Shown: positions 37,163 through 45,619, numbered from the stretch's first letter. The stretch is 64,000 nt of DNA from Pseudomonadota bacterium (GCA_022843465.1 JALHNO010000002.1:124001-188000); one strand, 5' to 3'. Made by a program: numbers and translations. Notes: a model not told the origin generated them from the sequence alone.

Positions 37163-37488
37163 GCAGGGACATCCTCGCCACGCTGCGGCTGGACGCTCGT
37201 GGCTATCTGCTGGATGGCGCGGCCTGGTCGCCTGAAATTGCCGTGGCAATGGCCGAGCAGGACGCGATCGTACTGGGTCCGGAACACTTCGAGATCATCG
37301 GGTTCCTCCGCGACTACCATGCCCGCTTCGGGCTGGCGCCGCCGATGCGCCTGCTGGTCAAGGAGATCGGCCGCCAGTTTGGTCCCGATAAAGCATCGAG
37401 CCGTTATCTTTATCGGCTGTTCCCGGAGGGTCCGGCCCGGCAGGCTTGCCGGTATGCCGGGCTGCCCAAGCCGACTTCCTGCGTCTGA
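37159..37488 (+). CDS. tusE: TusE/DsrC family sulfur carrier with two C-terminal cysteines
   Basis: 109 residues, overlapping the tusB stop by 4 bp. The family block EHFEIIGFLRDYHARFG and the flexible C-terminal arm are intact. The arm has both the penultimate Cys108 and Cys97 eleven residues before it. TusE of E. coli, acting in tRNA thiolation, has only the penultimate one; the pair with ten residues between is the mark of DsrC, which carries a trisulfide in dissimilatory sulfur metabolism. No dsrAB is in the window. Named tusE for context; function between the two types is open. Confidence 0.85.
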   Translation: MSRDILATLRLDARGYLLDGAAWSPEIAVAMAEQDAIVLGPEHFEIIGFLRDYHARFGLAPPMRLLVKEIGRQFGPDKASSRYLYRLFPEGPARQACRYAGLPKPTSCV

Positions 37489-37506
37489 TCCGAGTAATCG
37501 CGCCCC

Positions 37507-37764
37507 ATGAATCGCATCGAGATGTACACCACCGCCATCTGTCCCTACTGCCTGGCGGCGAAGAACTTCCTCAGTCGCAAGGGACTGACCGTGGAAGAGA
37601 TCCGCATTGATCTGGATCCCGCGCAGCGGCAGGAAATGGTCAGCAAGACGCGGCGGATGACGGTCCCGCAAATTTTTGTCAACGGTCATCACGTCGGTGG
37701 CTATGACGATCTGGTCTCGCTTGATCGCCGGGGCGAACTGGCGCCGCTGCTGCACTCCGATTGA
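37507..37764 (+). CDS. grxC: Glutaredoxin 3
   Basis: 85 residues. Thioredoxin fold with the dithiol site CPYC (Cys12, Cys15), the cis-Pro segment MTVPQIFVNG and the glutathione-binding GGYDDL. It reduces disulfides and glutathionylated proteins with glutathione. It starts 18 bp after tusE on the same strand, so it probably belongs to the same transcript and may help keep the sulfur-relay cysteines reduced, which is inference. Confidence 0.95.
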   Translation: MNRIEMYTTAICPYCLAAKNFLSRKGLTVEEIRIDLDPAQRQEMVSKTRRMTVPQIFVNGHHVGGYDDLVSLDRRGELAPLLHSD

Positions 37765-37820
37765 CCGCGAGCTCTGCCCGCCGCCAGCATTCGTCGTCCC
37801 CCATCAAGGAATCGCAGTCC

Positions 37821-38186
37821 ATGTCAGACCGTATCGAGGAGTTTGCCGAGTTCCGCAAGCGCATGAATGAGCGGATTCTTGCCGAAGACAACCAGGTGGT
37901 GCGGCGCTTCTTCGCGCTTGATACACAGACCTACAAGGCCGGGGCGCTGGCGCTGAAGACCAAGGAAATGCTGGGCCTGGTGGCGTCCCTGGTGTTGCGC
38001 TGCGACGACTGCATCAGTTACCACATCGCCCAGTCGCATGCCGCCGGTGTCAGCCGCGAGGAGTTCTTCGAGGTATTCAGTGTCGGTCTGGTCGTCGGCG
38101 GTTCGATCGTCATTCCGCATCTGCGCCGCGCGGTGGATTTTCTCGATCAGCTTGAGGCGGGCGCCGCGGCAAGCCCGAGCGACTGA
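37821..38186 (+). CDS. Carboxymuconolactone decarboxylase (AhpD-like) family protein
   Basis: 121 residues. The small all-helical AhpD fold with the redox site CDDCISYH (Cys61, Cys64, His68), which in AhpD supplies electrons to a peroxiredoxin. The family start MSDRIEEFAEFRKRMN fixes the ATG at 37821. It follows grxC by 56 bp; a role in thiol redox balance would fit both neighbours but is not shown. Confidence 0.87.
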   Translation: MSDRIEEFAEFRKRMNERILAEDNQVVRRFFALDTQTYKAGALALKTKEMLGLVASLVLRCDDCISYHIAQSHAAGVSREEFFEVFSVGLVVGGSIVIPHLRRAVDFLDQLEAGAAASPSD

Positions 38187-38231
38187 CTTTTGTTGCAGCA
38201 TGCCGCCGGCTAGAATGGCCGGCTGACCCCA

Positions 38232-38373
38232 GGGAATCTCTCAAATCCTCCTCTGTGATCCGATTGCCGCATTGCGCAGTGCTCGGAGTCCTCATGTACC
38301 AGCACGTACACTGCGGTTCCTGCGCTCCGTGCGCCTTGCACTCGAACCGCAAGGGAGGATTTGAGAGGTTCCC
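38232..38373. repeat. 142-bp palindromic element with 20-bp inverted repeats upstream of icd
   Basis: Left arm 38232-38251 (GGGAATCTCTCAAATCCTCC) and right arm 38354-38373 are inverted copies with one mismatch. Inside are two smaller hairpins: TGTAC/GTACA around a six-base loop, and GCGGTTC/GAACCGC enclosing GCGC/GCGC. The overall form is like a small non-autonomous repeat element or a structured leader. It ends 21 bp before the icd start and so would lie in the mRNA if transcription begins further upstream. Confidence 0.6.
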
Positions 38374-38394
38374 CCCACCAGACTGGAGAGCCCC

Positions 38395-39399
38395 ATGAGC
38401 ACGACGATCGCGGTGATTCGCGGAGACGGTATCGGACCGGAGATCATGGATGCGACCCTGCGCGTCCTCGATGCTCTGGCCGTCGGGCTGAAATACGAGT
38501 TTGTCGACGCCGGTATGACCGCTTACGAGAAGCACGGTGTGCTGTTGCCGCAGCCCACGCTCGATGCGATTGGCCGGCACCGGGTTGCCTTGAAGGGACC
38601 GTTGACCACGCCGATCGGCGAAGGCTTCAGCTCGATCAATGTCGAGCTGCGTCGACGCTTTGATCTCTACGCCAACGTGCGTCCCGCCATCACGTTCCCG
38701 GGGACGCGAGCGCGTTACGACAACATCGATCTGATCACGGTGCGCGAGAACACCGAAGGCGCCTATGGTGCCGAAGGTCAGACCATGTCGGCCGATGGCC
38801 AGCAGGCGCAGTCGCTGATCCGGGTTACCCACCGCGGCTCCGAACGCATCCTGCGCTATGCCTTCGAACTGGCCGATCGCCTGGGTCGCAAGAAGGTCAC
38901 GATCGTGCACAAGGCCAATATCATGAAGACCACTTCAGGCCTGTTCCTGAAGGTGGGCCGTGAAGTAGCCGCCGAATATCCGCAGATCGAAACCAACGAG
39001 ATGATTGTCGACAACACCTGCATGCAGCTGGTGATGCGCCCCGAGCAATTCGATGTGATCGTCACTACCAATCTGTTCGGCGACATCATTTCCGATCTCT
39101 GCGCAGGGCTGGTGGGTGGGCTCGGACTGGCGCCGGGCGCCAATATCGGAAGCGATGGCGCGATCTTCGAGGCGGTGCATGGATCGGCCCCGGACATCGC
39201 CGGCAAGGGCATTGCCAATCCCTGCGCACTGCTGCTGGGTGCCGGCCAGATGCTTGATCATCTTGCCATGCAGGATCAGGCACGCCGATTGCGCGCTGCG
39301 ATCCGCGCCACCATGGCGGCGAAAGATCGGGTCACTCCGGATCTGGGTGGCAGCGGCAACACCAGCGCCTTCGCCGACGCGATCATCAGCCGGCTCTGA
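38395..39399 (+). CDS. icd: Isocitrate dehydrogenase, probably NAD-dependent
   Basis: 334 residues. Beta-decarboxylating dehydrogenase of the TCA cycle, converting isocitrate to 2-oxoglutarate. The start IAVIRGDGIGPEI, substrate loop SSINVELRRRFDLYANVRP, catalytic Tyr in ENTEGAYG, and metal site NLFGDIISDL are intact. The cofactor loop reads HGSAPDIAGKGIANP; the Asp-Ile after Pro is typical of NAD-specific enzymes, where NADP enzymes have Lys-Tyr. Homoisocitrate or isopropylmalate dehydrogenase are less likely from the substrate loop. GGAGAG seven bases ahead. Confidence 0.9.
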   Translation: MSTTIAVIRGDGIGPEIMDATLRVLDALAVGLKYEFVDAGMTAYEKHGVLLPQPTLDAIGRHRVALKGPLTTPIGEGFSSINVELRRRFDLYANVRPAITFPGTRARYDNIDLITVRENTEGAYGAEGQTMSADGQQAQSLIRVTHRGSERILRYAFELADRLGRKKVTIVHKANIMKTTSGLFLKVGREVAAEYPQIETNEMIVDNTCMQLVMRPEQFDVIVTTNLFGDIISDLCAGLVGGLGLAPGANIGSDGAIFEAVHGSAPDIAGKGIANPCALLLGAGQMLDHLAMQDQARRLRAAIRATMAAKDRVTPDLGGSGNTSAFADAIISRL

Positions 39400-39407
39400 G
39401 TCAGCGC

Positions 39408-39437
39408 GATCCCCGATGCCGTTGGGCAACGGGGATC
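39408..39437. terminator. Bidirectional hairpin between icd and the metalloprotease gene
   Basis: GATCCCCG (39408-39415) pairs with CGGGGATC (39430-39437), with further GTTG/CAAC pairing in the loop. It fills the 46-bp gap between two convergent stops. No T-tract is present. Confidence 0.45.
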
Positions 39438-39445
39438 GGTGCGCA

Positions 39446-41722
39446 TCATTGCGGTTGCTGGTCTGCTGCAGGGATCGACAGGATCGTCAGCGGAGAAGCG
39501 GTTCGGGCGAAGGTGCCCGCCTCGATACCGGGCCAACTGGCCGAGTAGCTGACCTGACTGCCCGCGCTGCCGGCCGGCTGCAGACTGAAGCTGATCGATC
39601 CGACATCACTGTCACGTCCAGCCGGAAAGCCGGCAGGCAACGCGCAGGTTCGGCAATAGCCGTTGCGGCTCAGCAGATCGACCGTGCTGCCGGCAGAAAG
39701 TGCGTCCACCGTGGCCAGCGCCCAGCGCGGTTTGCCCTGGCCATCGTAGTAGTAGAGGATGCTGAACAAGCCGCCGGAACCCGCATTCGGCAATGAGCCC
39801 AGCGACAGTCCCCAGCCGGAATCCTGCGGTCCCGCATACCAGGTGCCGGTCATATCGACGCTGGGACGCAGGCCTGCTGGAATCAGCTCCTGCATGCACC
39901 AGGTCTGCTCGCTGTCGTCGCCGATGGTGAAGGTCATCACCGCCAGATAACCACTGAACGCGGCCGCCGCCACGCAGGTGGGGGCGTTCGCAGCCTGGAC
40001 AAAATCCAGTCGCAGGCGGCCGCGGACACTGGCATCGACCTGCTGGCGCTGGCCGGAAGGGCGCGTGGGGTCGTAGGTGAACCTTTGCAGACTGTTGCCG
40101 TTGACGTCCGGCTCCGGCAGGAATCGGCCATCGAGGAATCGCCCTGAGGTCAGAAACCATTCCGGATTGCCGGCAGCGTCATAGGTATAGAAAATCAGCA
40201 CGTAGACATCGCCACCGGCTGTGACCGGAGAGAACTCGATGCCGTGACCGCTATGGCGCGGATCGTAGAAAAATCCGCCGAACGGAACCGGGTCGATGCC
40301 GGCGCTGGTCTCGGCATTGCTCCAGCCCACCGCGTCCAGCATTGGCCGCGCCAGTGACAGCGTTCTCGGTGCGCCGACGATGAAGGGTCGCATCAGTTCG
40401 CCGGAAAAGCCGTCCTGGTCGATGTGCGAAACCGAGGAACCGGCGGAAATCGGATTGGGCGCGTACAACTGCACGTAATTGTCCGGTGCCGGCAGTGCGC
40501 GTCGCGGATTGCTGATCGAGTTGGTCGCCGAGGCGTCGATCCACTTGAGCCCCGAGCCGGCCGCCGCGGCCTGCATGCGCTCGGCGTCGCTGAGTTGATT
40601 GAACGGGCGCAACTGACCCGCTTGCAGCCAGGACAGCTGGGCCGAAAAGATGTCGTCGGTGCCGAGAAACTTTGTGCCGGCGTCGCTGCCGCTGTCCGGG
40701 TCAATCTCGACCAGGCTGATGAAGCCGAGGCCATGGGTGATTTCGTGCAGTGCCACCGTGATGAAATCCGGACTGCTGGTGGTCGATGCCTGGAAGCCAT
40801 AGTGGAAACCCACGGCCCCCAGTGCGCTCGCTGTATCGACCTGGTTGTTGAAGGTCGCGCGAATCTGGGCCCGGCTGCAATCGTCGTCGAGTGCCTTGCA
40901 GAAGGCGGTGCCGCTGAGGCGCGCGGTTGGCCCATCCGCGTACCAGGTGTACTTGCGCGGCATCGAGGGCAGATCGGTCACCAGGGTACGTGGACCGGCT
41001 TGTGCCAGGGTCACCGAATTGCCGGTGCCCAGATTGTCCCAGCAGGCGTCGATATTGATCGGAACCGGACTCTGCAGTTCCTGTGCCAGCAATTCGGCGG
41101 CACGCAGCATGGCATTGCGGCGCTGCGCGCCGAGTGTCGTGCCGGTGTTGCCGGCCGAAGGCGTCGCCGGCGTATTGTCGAACCATTCGGATGTGCTGCA
41201 GGGTTGCTGTGCATTGCCCACCGCGTTGAAGTTGACGGCAAAACTGGCAGCCGCCGGTTCGCTCTGCGAGAGCGTGGCAGTCAGCGCAATGCTGGCAGGG
41301 ATGCTGGTGCCCTGGGCAAGGTTCAGATTGACGATCAGCAGGTACCAGGGGCCCGCGCGCAACGGTTCTGCGCCGGTGCGACCAATCTGCAGCCATTCCG
41401 CATTGTCCGGGCCGATCGAGCGATAGTGCGAGAGCTCCTCGATGTAGCTCAGGCTGATCGGGCGCCCGCCACTCAATGAATCCGGGAATGGTGTGCCATG
41501 GCGCAGATACATGCCGATGTTCACGCCGGCCGTGGAAGAGTCCAGATTGATGCGCAGGAAACGATCGCTGGACGCGGCATTGATGAAATAGCTGGTCGTC
41601 AGGCTGTTGGCGGCAAGGTTGAAACTGACGGGCGTACCGGACTGCAACGGAATGCTCGGCGCAGCCTGCAATCCGGCCGCCAGCAACAGAAAGGTCAGGC
41701 TCGCGAGCAGAAAGCGCTTCAC
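39446..41722 (-). CDS. Secreted zinc metalloprotease with duplicated C-terminal domain
   Basis: 758 residues. A signal peptide (1-19, MKRFLLASLTFLLLAAGLQA) is followed by a PPC-like beta domain (about 25-165), a protease domain with VALHEITHGLGFISL (HEITH at 326-330), and two copies of a domain with the pattern DPRHSGHGIEF...YTYDAAGNPEWFL (about 475-600) and GPQDSGWGLSL...YYYDGQGKPRWAL (about 620-745). The second domain type recurs at C-termini of secreted proteins in this group. Substrate unknown. GTG 41722 overlaps the stop of the small upstream gene by 4 bp; AGGAG stands two bases ahead. Confidence 0.8.
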   Translation of the reverse strand: MKRFLLASLTFLLLAAGLQAAPSIPLQSGTPVSFNLAANSLTTSYFINAASSDRFLRINLDSSTAGVNIGMYLRHGTPFPDSLSGGRPISLSYIEELSHYRSIGPDNAEWLQIGRTGAEPLRAGPWYLLIVNLNLAQGTSIPASIALTATLSQSEPAAASFAVNFNAVGNAQQPCSTSEWFDNTPATPSAGNTGTTLGAQRRNAMLRAAELLAQELQSPVPINIDACWDNLGTGNSVTLAQAGPRTLVTDLPSMPRKYTWYADGPTARLSGTAFCKALDDDCSRAQIRATFNNQVDTASALGAVGFHYGFQASTTSSPDFITVALHEITHGLGFISLVEIDPDSGSDAGTKFLGTDDIFSAQLSWLQAGQLRPFNQLSDAERMQAAAAGSGLKWIDASATNSISNPRRALPAPDNYVQLYAPNPISAGSSVSHIDQDGFSGELMRPFIVGAPRTLSLARPMLDAVGWSNAETSAGIDPVPFGGFFYDPRHSGHGIEFSPVTAGGDVYVLIFYTYDAAGNPEWFLTSGRFLDGRFLPEPDVNGNSLQRFTYDPTRPSGQRQQVDASVRGRLRLDFVQAANAPTCVAAAAFSGYLAVMTFTIGDDSEQTWCMQELIPAGLRPSVDMTGTWYAGPQDSGWGLSLGSLPNAGSGGLFSILYYYDGQGKPRWALATVDALSAGSTVDLLSRNGYCRTCALPAGFPAGRDSDVGSISFSLQPAGSAGSQVSYSASWPGIEAGTFARTASPLTILSIPAADQQPQ

Positions 41723-41988
41723 TGCTCCTGCTCCAGTCGTCGCGGAGCACGCGCGCTTTCGGCGTGCTTGTGCTCGCAATGCAGCAGCACGCTGCCATCG
41801 GCCTGCAGGGTCGCATCGATGCGGGTCTGTACCTGGGCATCGCTGAGCCGCTCGCGGCTTGTGGTCCCGGCAGCGATCGGCGTCAGGTCCAGCGGATGGG
41901 ACGCCGCCGCGGGTATGTCGGCAGCAGGGGCGGTGTGTGCGGCCGTCAGCGCCAGCACCAGAACAAGGGTCTTGCATGGAGGGTTCAT
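41719..41988 (-). CDS. Small secreted protein of unknown function coupled to the metalloprotease
   Basis: 89 residues. A signal peptide (about 1-23, cutting after APAADI or shortly before) precedes a short hydrophilic body. Near the end is a Cys/His cluster CEHKH, possibly metal-binding, and the C-terminus is charged. I recognise no family. Its stop overlaps the metalloprotease start (GTGA), so translation is coupled and the product may serve that enzyme, for example in folding, inhibition or metal delivery. It starts 4 bp after thiD. Confidence 0.65.
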   Translation of the reverse strand: MNPPCKTLVLVLALTAAHTAPAADIPAAASHPLDLTPIAAGTTSRERLSDAQVQTRIDATLQADGSVLLHCEHKHAESARAPRRLEQEQ

Positions 41989-41992
41989 GGGT

Positions 41993-42847
41993 TTACCGTT
42001 TACTCGGAACTGTTGCGGATTGCCGGCTCATTTTAGCCCAATCCGCGCTGGTGACGACTTCGCCGATGCCAGGACTGCAGACGCCGTCACGGCCCAGTCG
42101 CAAGGGCTGTTGCAGCGCCGACTGCAGATAGTCGTGGGCGCCGCGTACGGCGCGGTCAAGCGACTGACCAAGTGCAAGTCCTGCCGCGATCGCGCTGGCA
42201 TAGGTGCAGCCGGTCCCATGTGTCCTGATCGGCAGTCTGCGCGCCGCGAGTTCCATCGCGCCAGTGGCATCGGCGAAGATGTCGATCATGCGGCTGCCGC
42301 GACCATGTCCACCTTTCAGCAACACCGCACCCGCGCCCAATGCAACCAGTTCCTGGGCCGCACTGCGACGAGCCTTCAGGGTGTCCAGCGGCCGGCCAAG
42401 CAGAGCCTCGGCCTCGGGAATATTCGGCGTGATCACGCGGCACACGGGCAGCAGATGCCTGCGAACAAACCGGAGTCCGGCCGGGTCGAGCAAGCGGCCG
42501 CCTGAGGTTGCCAGCAGCACGGGATCGAGCACGATCGGCTGGGGCAGGCCGCAGATGCGCTCGAAGACCAGTCGGGCGGTCTTCGCTGTGCCCAGCATGC
42601 CGAGCTTGATGGCGGCAATCTGGATATCGTCCAGCACGGCATCGAGTTGCGCCGCCACCTGGACTGCGGGCAGCAGATTGAGCGCGCGCACCTCGCGGGT
42701 GTTCTGCGCCGTGGCAGCCGTAACGACGCAGGCGCCGGCGATGCCGTGGGCATGCACGGCGCGCAGGTCCGCCTGCAGACCGGCGCCGCCGCCGGAGTCG
42801 GAACCGCCGATCAGCAAGACAGCGGAGGTGTTGTTTTTTTGCGACAT
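41993..42847 (-). CDS. thiD: Hydroxymethylpyrimidine/phosphomethylpyrimidine kinase ThiD
   Basis: 284 residues. Ribokinase-fold enzyme phosphorylating HMP and HMP-P for thiamine synthesis or salvage. Motifs: GGSDSGGGAGLQADLRA at the start, DPVLLATSGGRLL, and HGTGCTYASAIAAGLALG near 215 with the catalytic region. The frame runs 53 codons further upstream, but the family start is MSQKNNTSAVLLIGG. No TPP riboswitch could be found in the 120 bp ahead. It probably heads a transcript with the two genes that follow. Confidence 0.92.
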   Translation of the reverse strand: MSQKNNTSAVLLIGGSDSGGGAGLQADLRAVHAHGIAGACVVTAATAQNTREVRALNLLPAVQVAAQLDAVLDDIQIAAIKLGMLGTAKTARLVFERICGLPQPIVLDPVLLATSGGRLLDPAGLRFVRRHLLPVCRVITPNIPEAEALLGRPLDTLKARRSAAQELVALGAGAVLLKGGHGRGSRMIDIFADATGAMELAARRLPIRTHGTGCTYASAIAAGLALGQSLDRAVRGAHDYLQSALQQPLRLGRDGVCSPGIGEVVTSADWAKMSRQSATVPSKR

Positions 42848-42910
42848 GTTGGTTCCATGGGCCGCGACCAGAGCGCGAATGATGACCCAAGGGCCGTGCG
42901 AACGGGGTAT

Positions 42911-42939
42911 TTGACGTCCTGTTGTTTTTTTGAGACGAT
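42911..42939 (+). promoter_or_regulatory. Candidate promoter of the outer-membrane protein gene
   Basis: TTGACG (42911-42916), five of six to consensus, then 17 bp and GACGAT (42934-42939), a weak -10. The predicted start is about 24 bases before the ATG at 42970. Confidence 0.4.
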
Positions 42940-42969
42940 GTCGTGGACTCGCAACATTGCCTGGGGACC

Positions 42970-44112
42970 ATGATCCAATCGAAACGCCAATCCGGCCGTT
43001 CTGCACTGAGCTTGCTGTCAGTGGCGGTGGCGTGTGCGATCAGCGCCCCGGTCTCCGCGCAGTCCGAGGTGATGGATGCATGGCGTGATTACGCACGCGC
43101 CTCGATCACACCTGATTTCGCCTGGGCGGACAAGCCGACTCTGGAGGCGCCTTCGGTGATGGGTCGTGTGCTTGGCAGCGAGCGGCCCGTGGTCAGGCTC
43201 GAGTTCGGCAGTGCCGATGCTTCGTTGCCGCTCAGCCTGAGCTTCAACAGCAGTCTGGCTAGCGAATCTCCGCACAGCAGTGCCTCGTTCGGCGCGCTCA
43301 GCGAGGTCGAGGTGCCGCGCGCTGGGCTAGTGCAGGATGTGCTTGCAGCGGGTGTCAGCCGCGCCGTAAGCGACAATACCCGGGTTACCGCGGCTGTGCT
43401 GATCGCCAACCAGCAATTTGCCTCGTTCGGTCTGGGCACCGAGTTGATCGAGCAAGGAATCAATGCGCCGCAGGACATCGCCGAGTCGTCTTCTGGCGTC
43501 GGCGTCCGGGTCGGTTTCGAACAGGTCTTGAGTGATCGTCTGATTGTGGCCACCTCGGTGCAGTCACGCATCGACATGGAGGCCTTCCAGAGCTATCGCG
43601 GTGTGCATTCCGGGCCGGGTGATTTTGATCTGCCGGCGCGCGCCAGTGTGGTGGCACGCTGGAGCCCGTTGTCGTTTGCGGACATTTCATTCTCGGCGCA
43701 GCGCGTGTTCTACAGTGATCTGGTCGCGTTCCACAGCGCCTCGCTGCCGGTGCGCGTGCTCTCACTGCTCAATGACGGCAGCACACCCGAGTTCACCTGG
43801 CAGGATCTGGATATCTTCGGTGCGGATATCGGCTTCCAGTTGGGCGCCGCTGATCGCCTGACGCTGCGCTACAGCAGCCAGCAGCAGCCGCAGCTGACTT
43901 CGCTGGTGCTCAGCAACGCGTTTGGCAACAGCTATACCGACCAGAACTTTGCGGTCGGCTACGAGCATCGCTTCGAGCGTGCAGGGCAGCTTCGATTTGC
44001 TGCGAGCTATGCACCGTCGGAGTACTTCTTGGGCAATATTTCTGGTCTCGATTCCAGCGATCCAGGTCGATCGATGGTGGAAGCCGAGGCCGTTTGGCGT
44101 TTTGACTTCTGA
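42970..44112 (+). CDS. Predicted outer-membrane beta-barrel protein
   Basis: 380 residues. Signal peptide (about 1-32, ending PVSAQS). The mature part alternates short amphipathic strands with turns, and the chain ends WRFDF, an aromatic C-terminus recognised by the BAM machinery. Acidic turns and the many aromatic strand ends fit a 12- to 14-stranded barrel. I cannot place it in FadL, porin or TonB families; no plug or TonB box is seen. GGGGA before the ATG. A good terminator follows. Confidence 0.7.
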   Translation: MIQSKRQSGRSALSLLSVAVACAISAPVSAQSEVMDAWRDYARASITPDFAWADKPTLEAPSVMGRVLGSERPVVRLEFGSADASLPLSLSFNSSLASESPHSSASFGALSEVEVPRAGLVQDVLAAGVSRAVSDNTRVTAAVLIANQQFASFGLGTELIEQGINAPQDIAESSSGVGVRVGFEQVLSDRLIVATSVQSRIDMEAFQSYRGVHSGPGDFDLPARASVVARWSPLSFADISFSAQRVFYSDLVAFHSASLPVRVLSLLNDGSTPEFTWQDLDIFGADIGFQLGAADRLTLRYSSQQQPQLTSLVLSNAFGNSYTDQNFAVGYEHRFERAGQLRFAASYAPSEYFLGNISGLDSSDPGRSMVEAEAVWRFDF

Positions 44113-44140
44113 TTTTCGGTTTCAGGGCTTGAATCCACTC

Positions 44141-44166
44141 GGGGCTCCATTGGAGCCCCTTTTTTT
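44141..44166 (+). terminator. Rho-independent terminator of the outer-membrane protein gene
   Basis: GGGGCTCC (44141-44148) and GGAGCCCC (44152-44159) with a three-base loop and seven T residues. It also faces the convergent PIN-PhoH gene. Confidence 0.85.
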
Positions 44167-44221
44167 GCCCGACGTTCCTGATGCCACGTTGCGATCCTCC
44201 GACGCGACGCGTGCCTATGAC

Positions 44222-45619
44222 CTATAGGCTTTCCGAGGCGAAATCGGCCAGTCGCGAGCGCTCGCCACGGCGCAGCGTGATATGGGCGCTGTGCTGCCAG
44301 CCCTTGAAGCGATCCACGGCATACGTCAGACCGGACGTGGTCTCGGTCAGGTAAGGCGTGTCGATCTGTTCGACGTTGCCAAGGCAGATCATCTTGGTGC
44401 CGGGCCCGGCACGTGTCAGCAGGGTCTTCATCTGCTTGGGTGACAGATTCTGTGCCTCGTCGATGATGACGTAGCGATTGAGAAAGGTACGTCCGCGCAT
44501 GAAATTCATCGAACGGATCTTGATGCGCGACGCCAACAGATCGTTGGTCGCCGCGCGACCCCAGGAGCCGCCTTCCTGCGGGTCTGCGAGCACTTCCAGG
44601 TTGTCGGTAAGCGCACCCATCCACGGCGTCATCTTTTCCTCTTCGGTGCCGGGAAGAAAACCGATGTCTTCGCCAACTGAAACCGTAGCGCGGGTCATGA
44701 TGATTTCGCGGTAACGCTGCTGGTCCATGACCTGGGCCAGTCCGGCTGCGAGGGCGAGCAAGGTCTTGCCGGTGCCGGCCGTCCCCAGCAGGGTGACAAA
44801 ATCGATCTCCGGGTCCATCAGCGCATTCATCGCGAAATTCTGTTCGCGATTGCGCGCGTGTACACCCCAGACCGAGTGATTGCCGCCGCTGAAATCGTCG
44901 ACGATCTGCAGCGTCGCCACGCCATCGCGTACCTTGAGTACACGGAACTCGGGCTCGTCGTCGCCATTGAGAAACAGGAACTGGTTCGGGTGCCAGTTGT
45001 CGTCCTTGCGCAATTTGATCTCGTAGAAGCTGTGACCCTTTTCCGACCAGGAGCGCAGATTGCGGCTGTGCTTGCTCCAGAAATCAGCTGGAAGTTCGGC
45101 GAGTCCGGTGTAGAGCAGGCTGAAATCATCGAGCGCGCGATCGTTCTCGTAATCTTCGGCCGGCACGCCGAAGATCGAGGCCTTGATGCGCAGATTGATG
45201 TCCTTGGAAATCAACACCACGTCGGCCTGCGGGTTCTGCTCCCGCAGCACCAGGATCGATGCCAGGATCTGATTGTCCGGGATGGCCTTCAGTCGCGTCT
45301 TCGCCGGCAGGGCATCGCTGGTCTGGAACAGCAGCCGGCCGATCTGGCCGTTCTTGCGCAGCCGCAACTCTTTCGGCCGCAACAGCTTGAGGCCCTTCTC
45401 GATGTTTTCAGCGCCGTTGGATTCGATCAGTTCGTTGATGAAGCGACTGACCTGGCGGGCATTGCGGGCGACCTCCGAAGTGCCCTTTTTTCCTGCGTCG
45501 AGTTCTTCGAGGACCGTCATCGGCAGGAACACATCGTGTTCCTCGAATCGGTAGATCGCAGTTGGATCATGCATCAGCACATTGGTGTCCAGAACATAGA
45601 TGCGCTTGCTTGCTGACAT
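44222..45619 (-). CDS. PIN domain-PhoH ATPase fusion protein (PhoH2)
   Basis: 465 residues. The N-terminal PIN domain (1-150) has IYVLDTNVLMHDP and further acidic residues of the RNase site (PDNQILA, LISKDINLRIKA). The C-terminal PhoH domain (about 260-465) has Walker A GTAGTGKTLLALAAG and VIIDEAQN. PhoH2 proteins of mycobacteria unwind and cut RNA. GTG at 45622 has better spacing to AGGAG (nine bases) than ATG 45619 (twelve), so one more residue is possible. It stands alone with no antitoxin gene next to it. Confidence 0.9.
   Translation of the reverse strand: MSASKRIYVLDTNVLMHDPTAIYRFEEHDVFLPMTVLEELDAGKKGTSEVARNARQVSRFINELIESNGAENIEKGLKLLRPKELRLRKNGQIGRLLFQTSDALPAKTRLKAIPDNQILASILVLREQNPQADVVLISKDINLRIKASIFGVPAEDYENDRALDDFSLLYTGLAELPADFWSKHSRNLRSWSEKGHSFYEIKLRKDDNWHPNQFLFLNGDDEPEFRVLKVRDGVATLQIVDDFSGGNHSVWGVHARNREQNFAMNALMDPEIDFVTLLGTAGTGKTLLALAAGLAQVMDQQRYREIIMTRATVSVGEDIGFLPGTEEEKMTPWMGALTDNLEVLADPQEGGSWGRAATNDLLASRIKIRSMNFMRGRTFLNRYVIIDEAQNLSPKQMKTLLTRAGPGTKMICLGNVEQIDTPYLTETTSGLTYAVDRFKGWQHSAHITLRRGERSRLADFASESL

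Noticed and set aside
42848-42969. TPP riboswitch upstream of thiD
   Set aside because: The conserved CUGAGA and ACCUGA blocks of the THI element are not present on the thiD strand.
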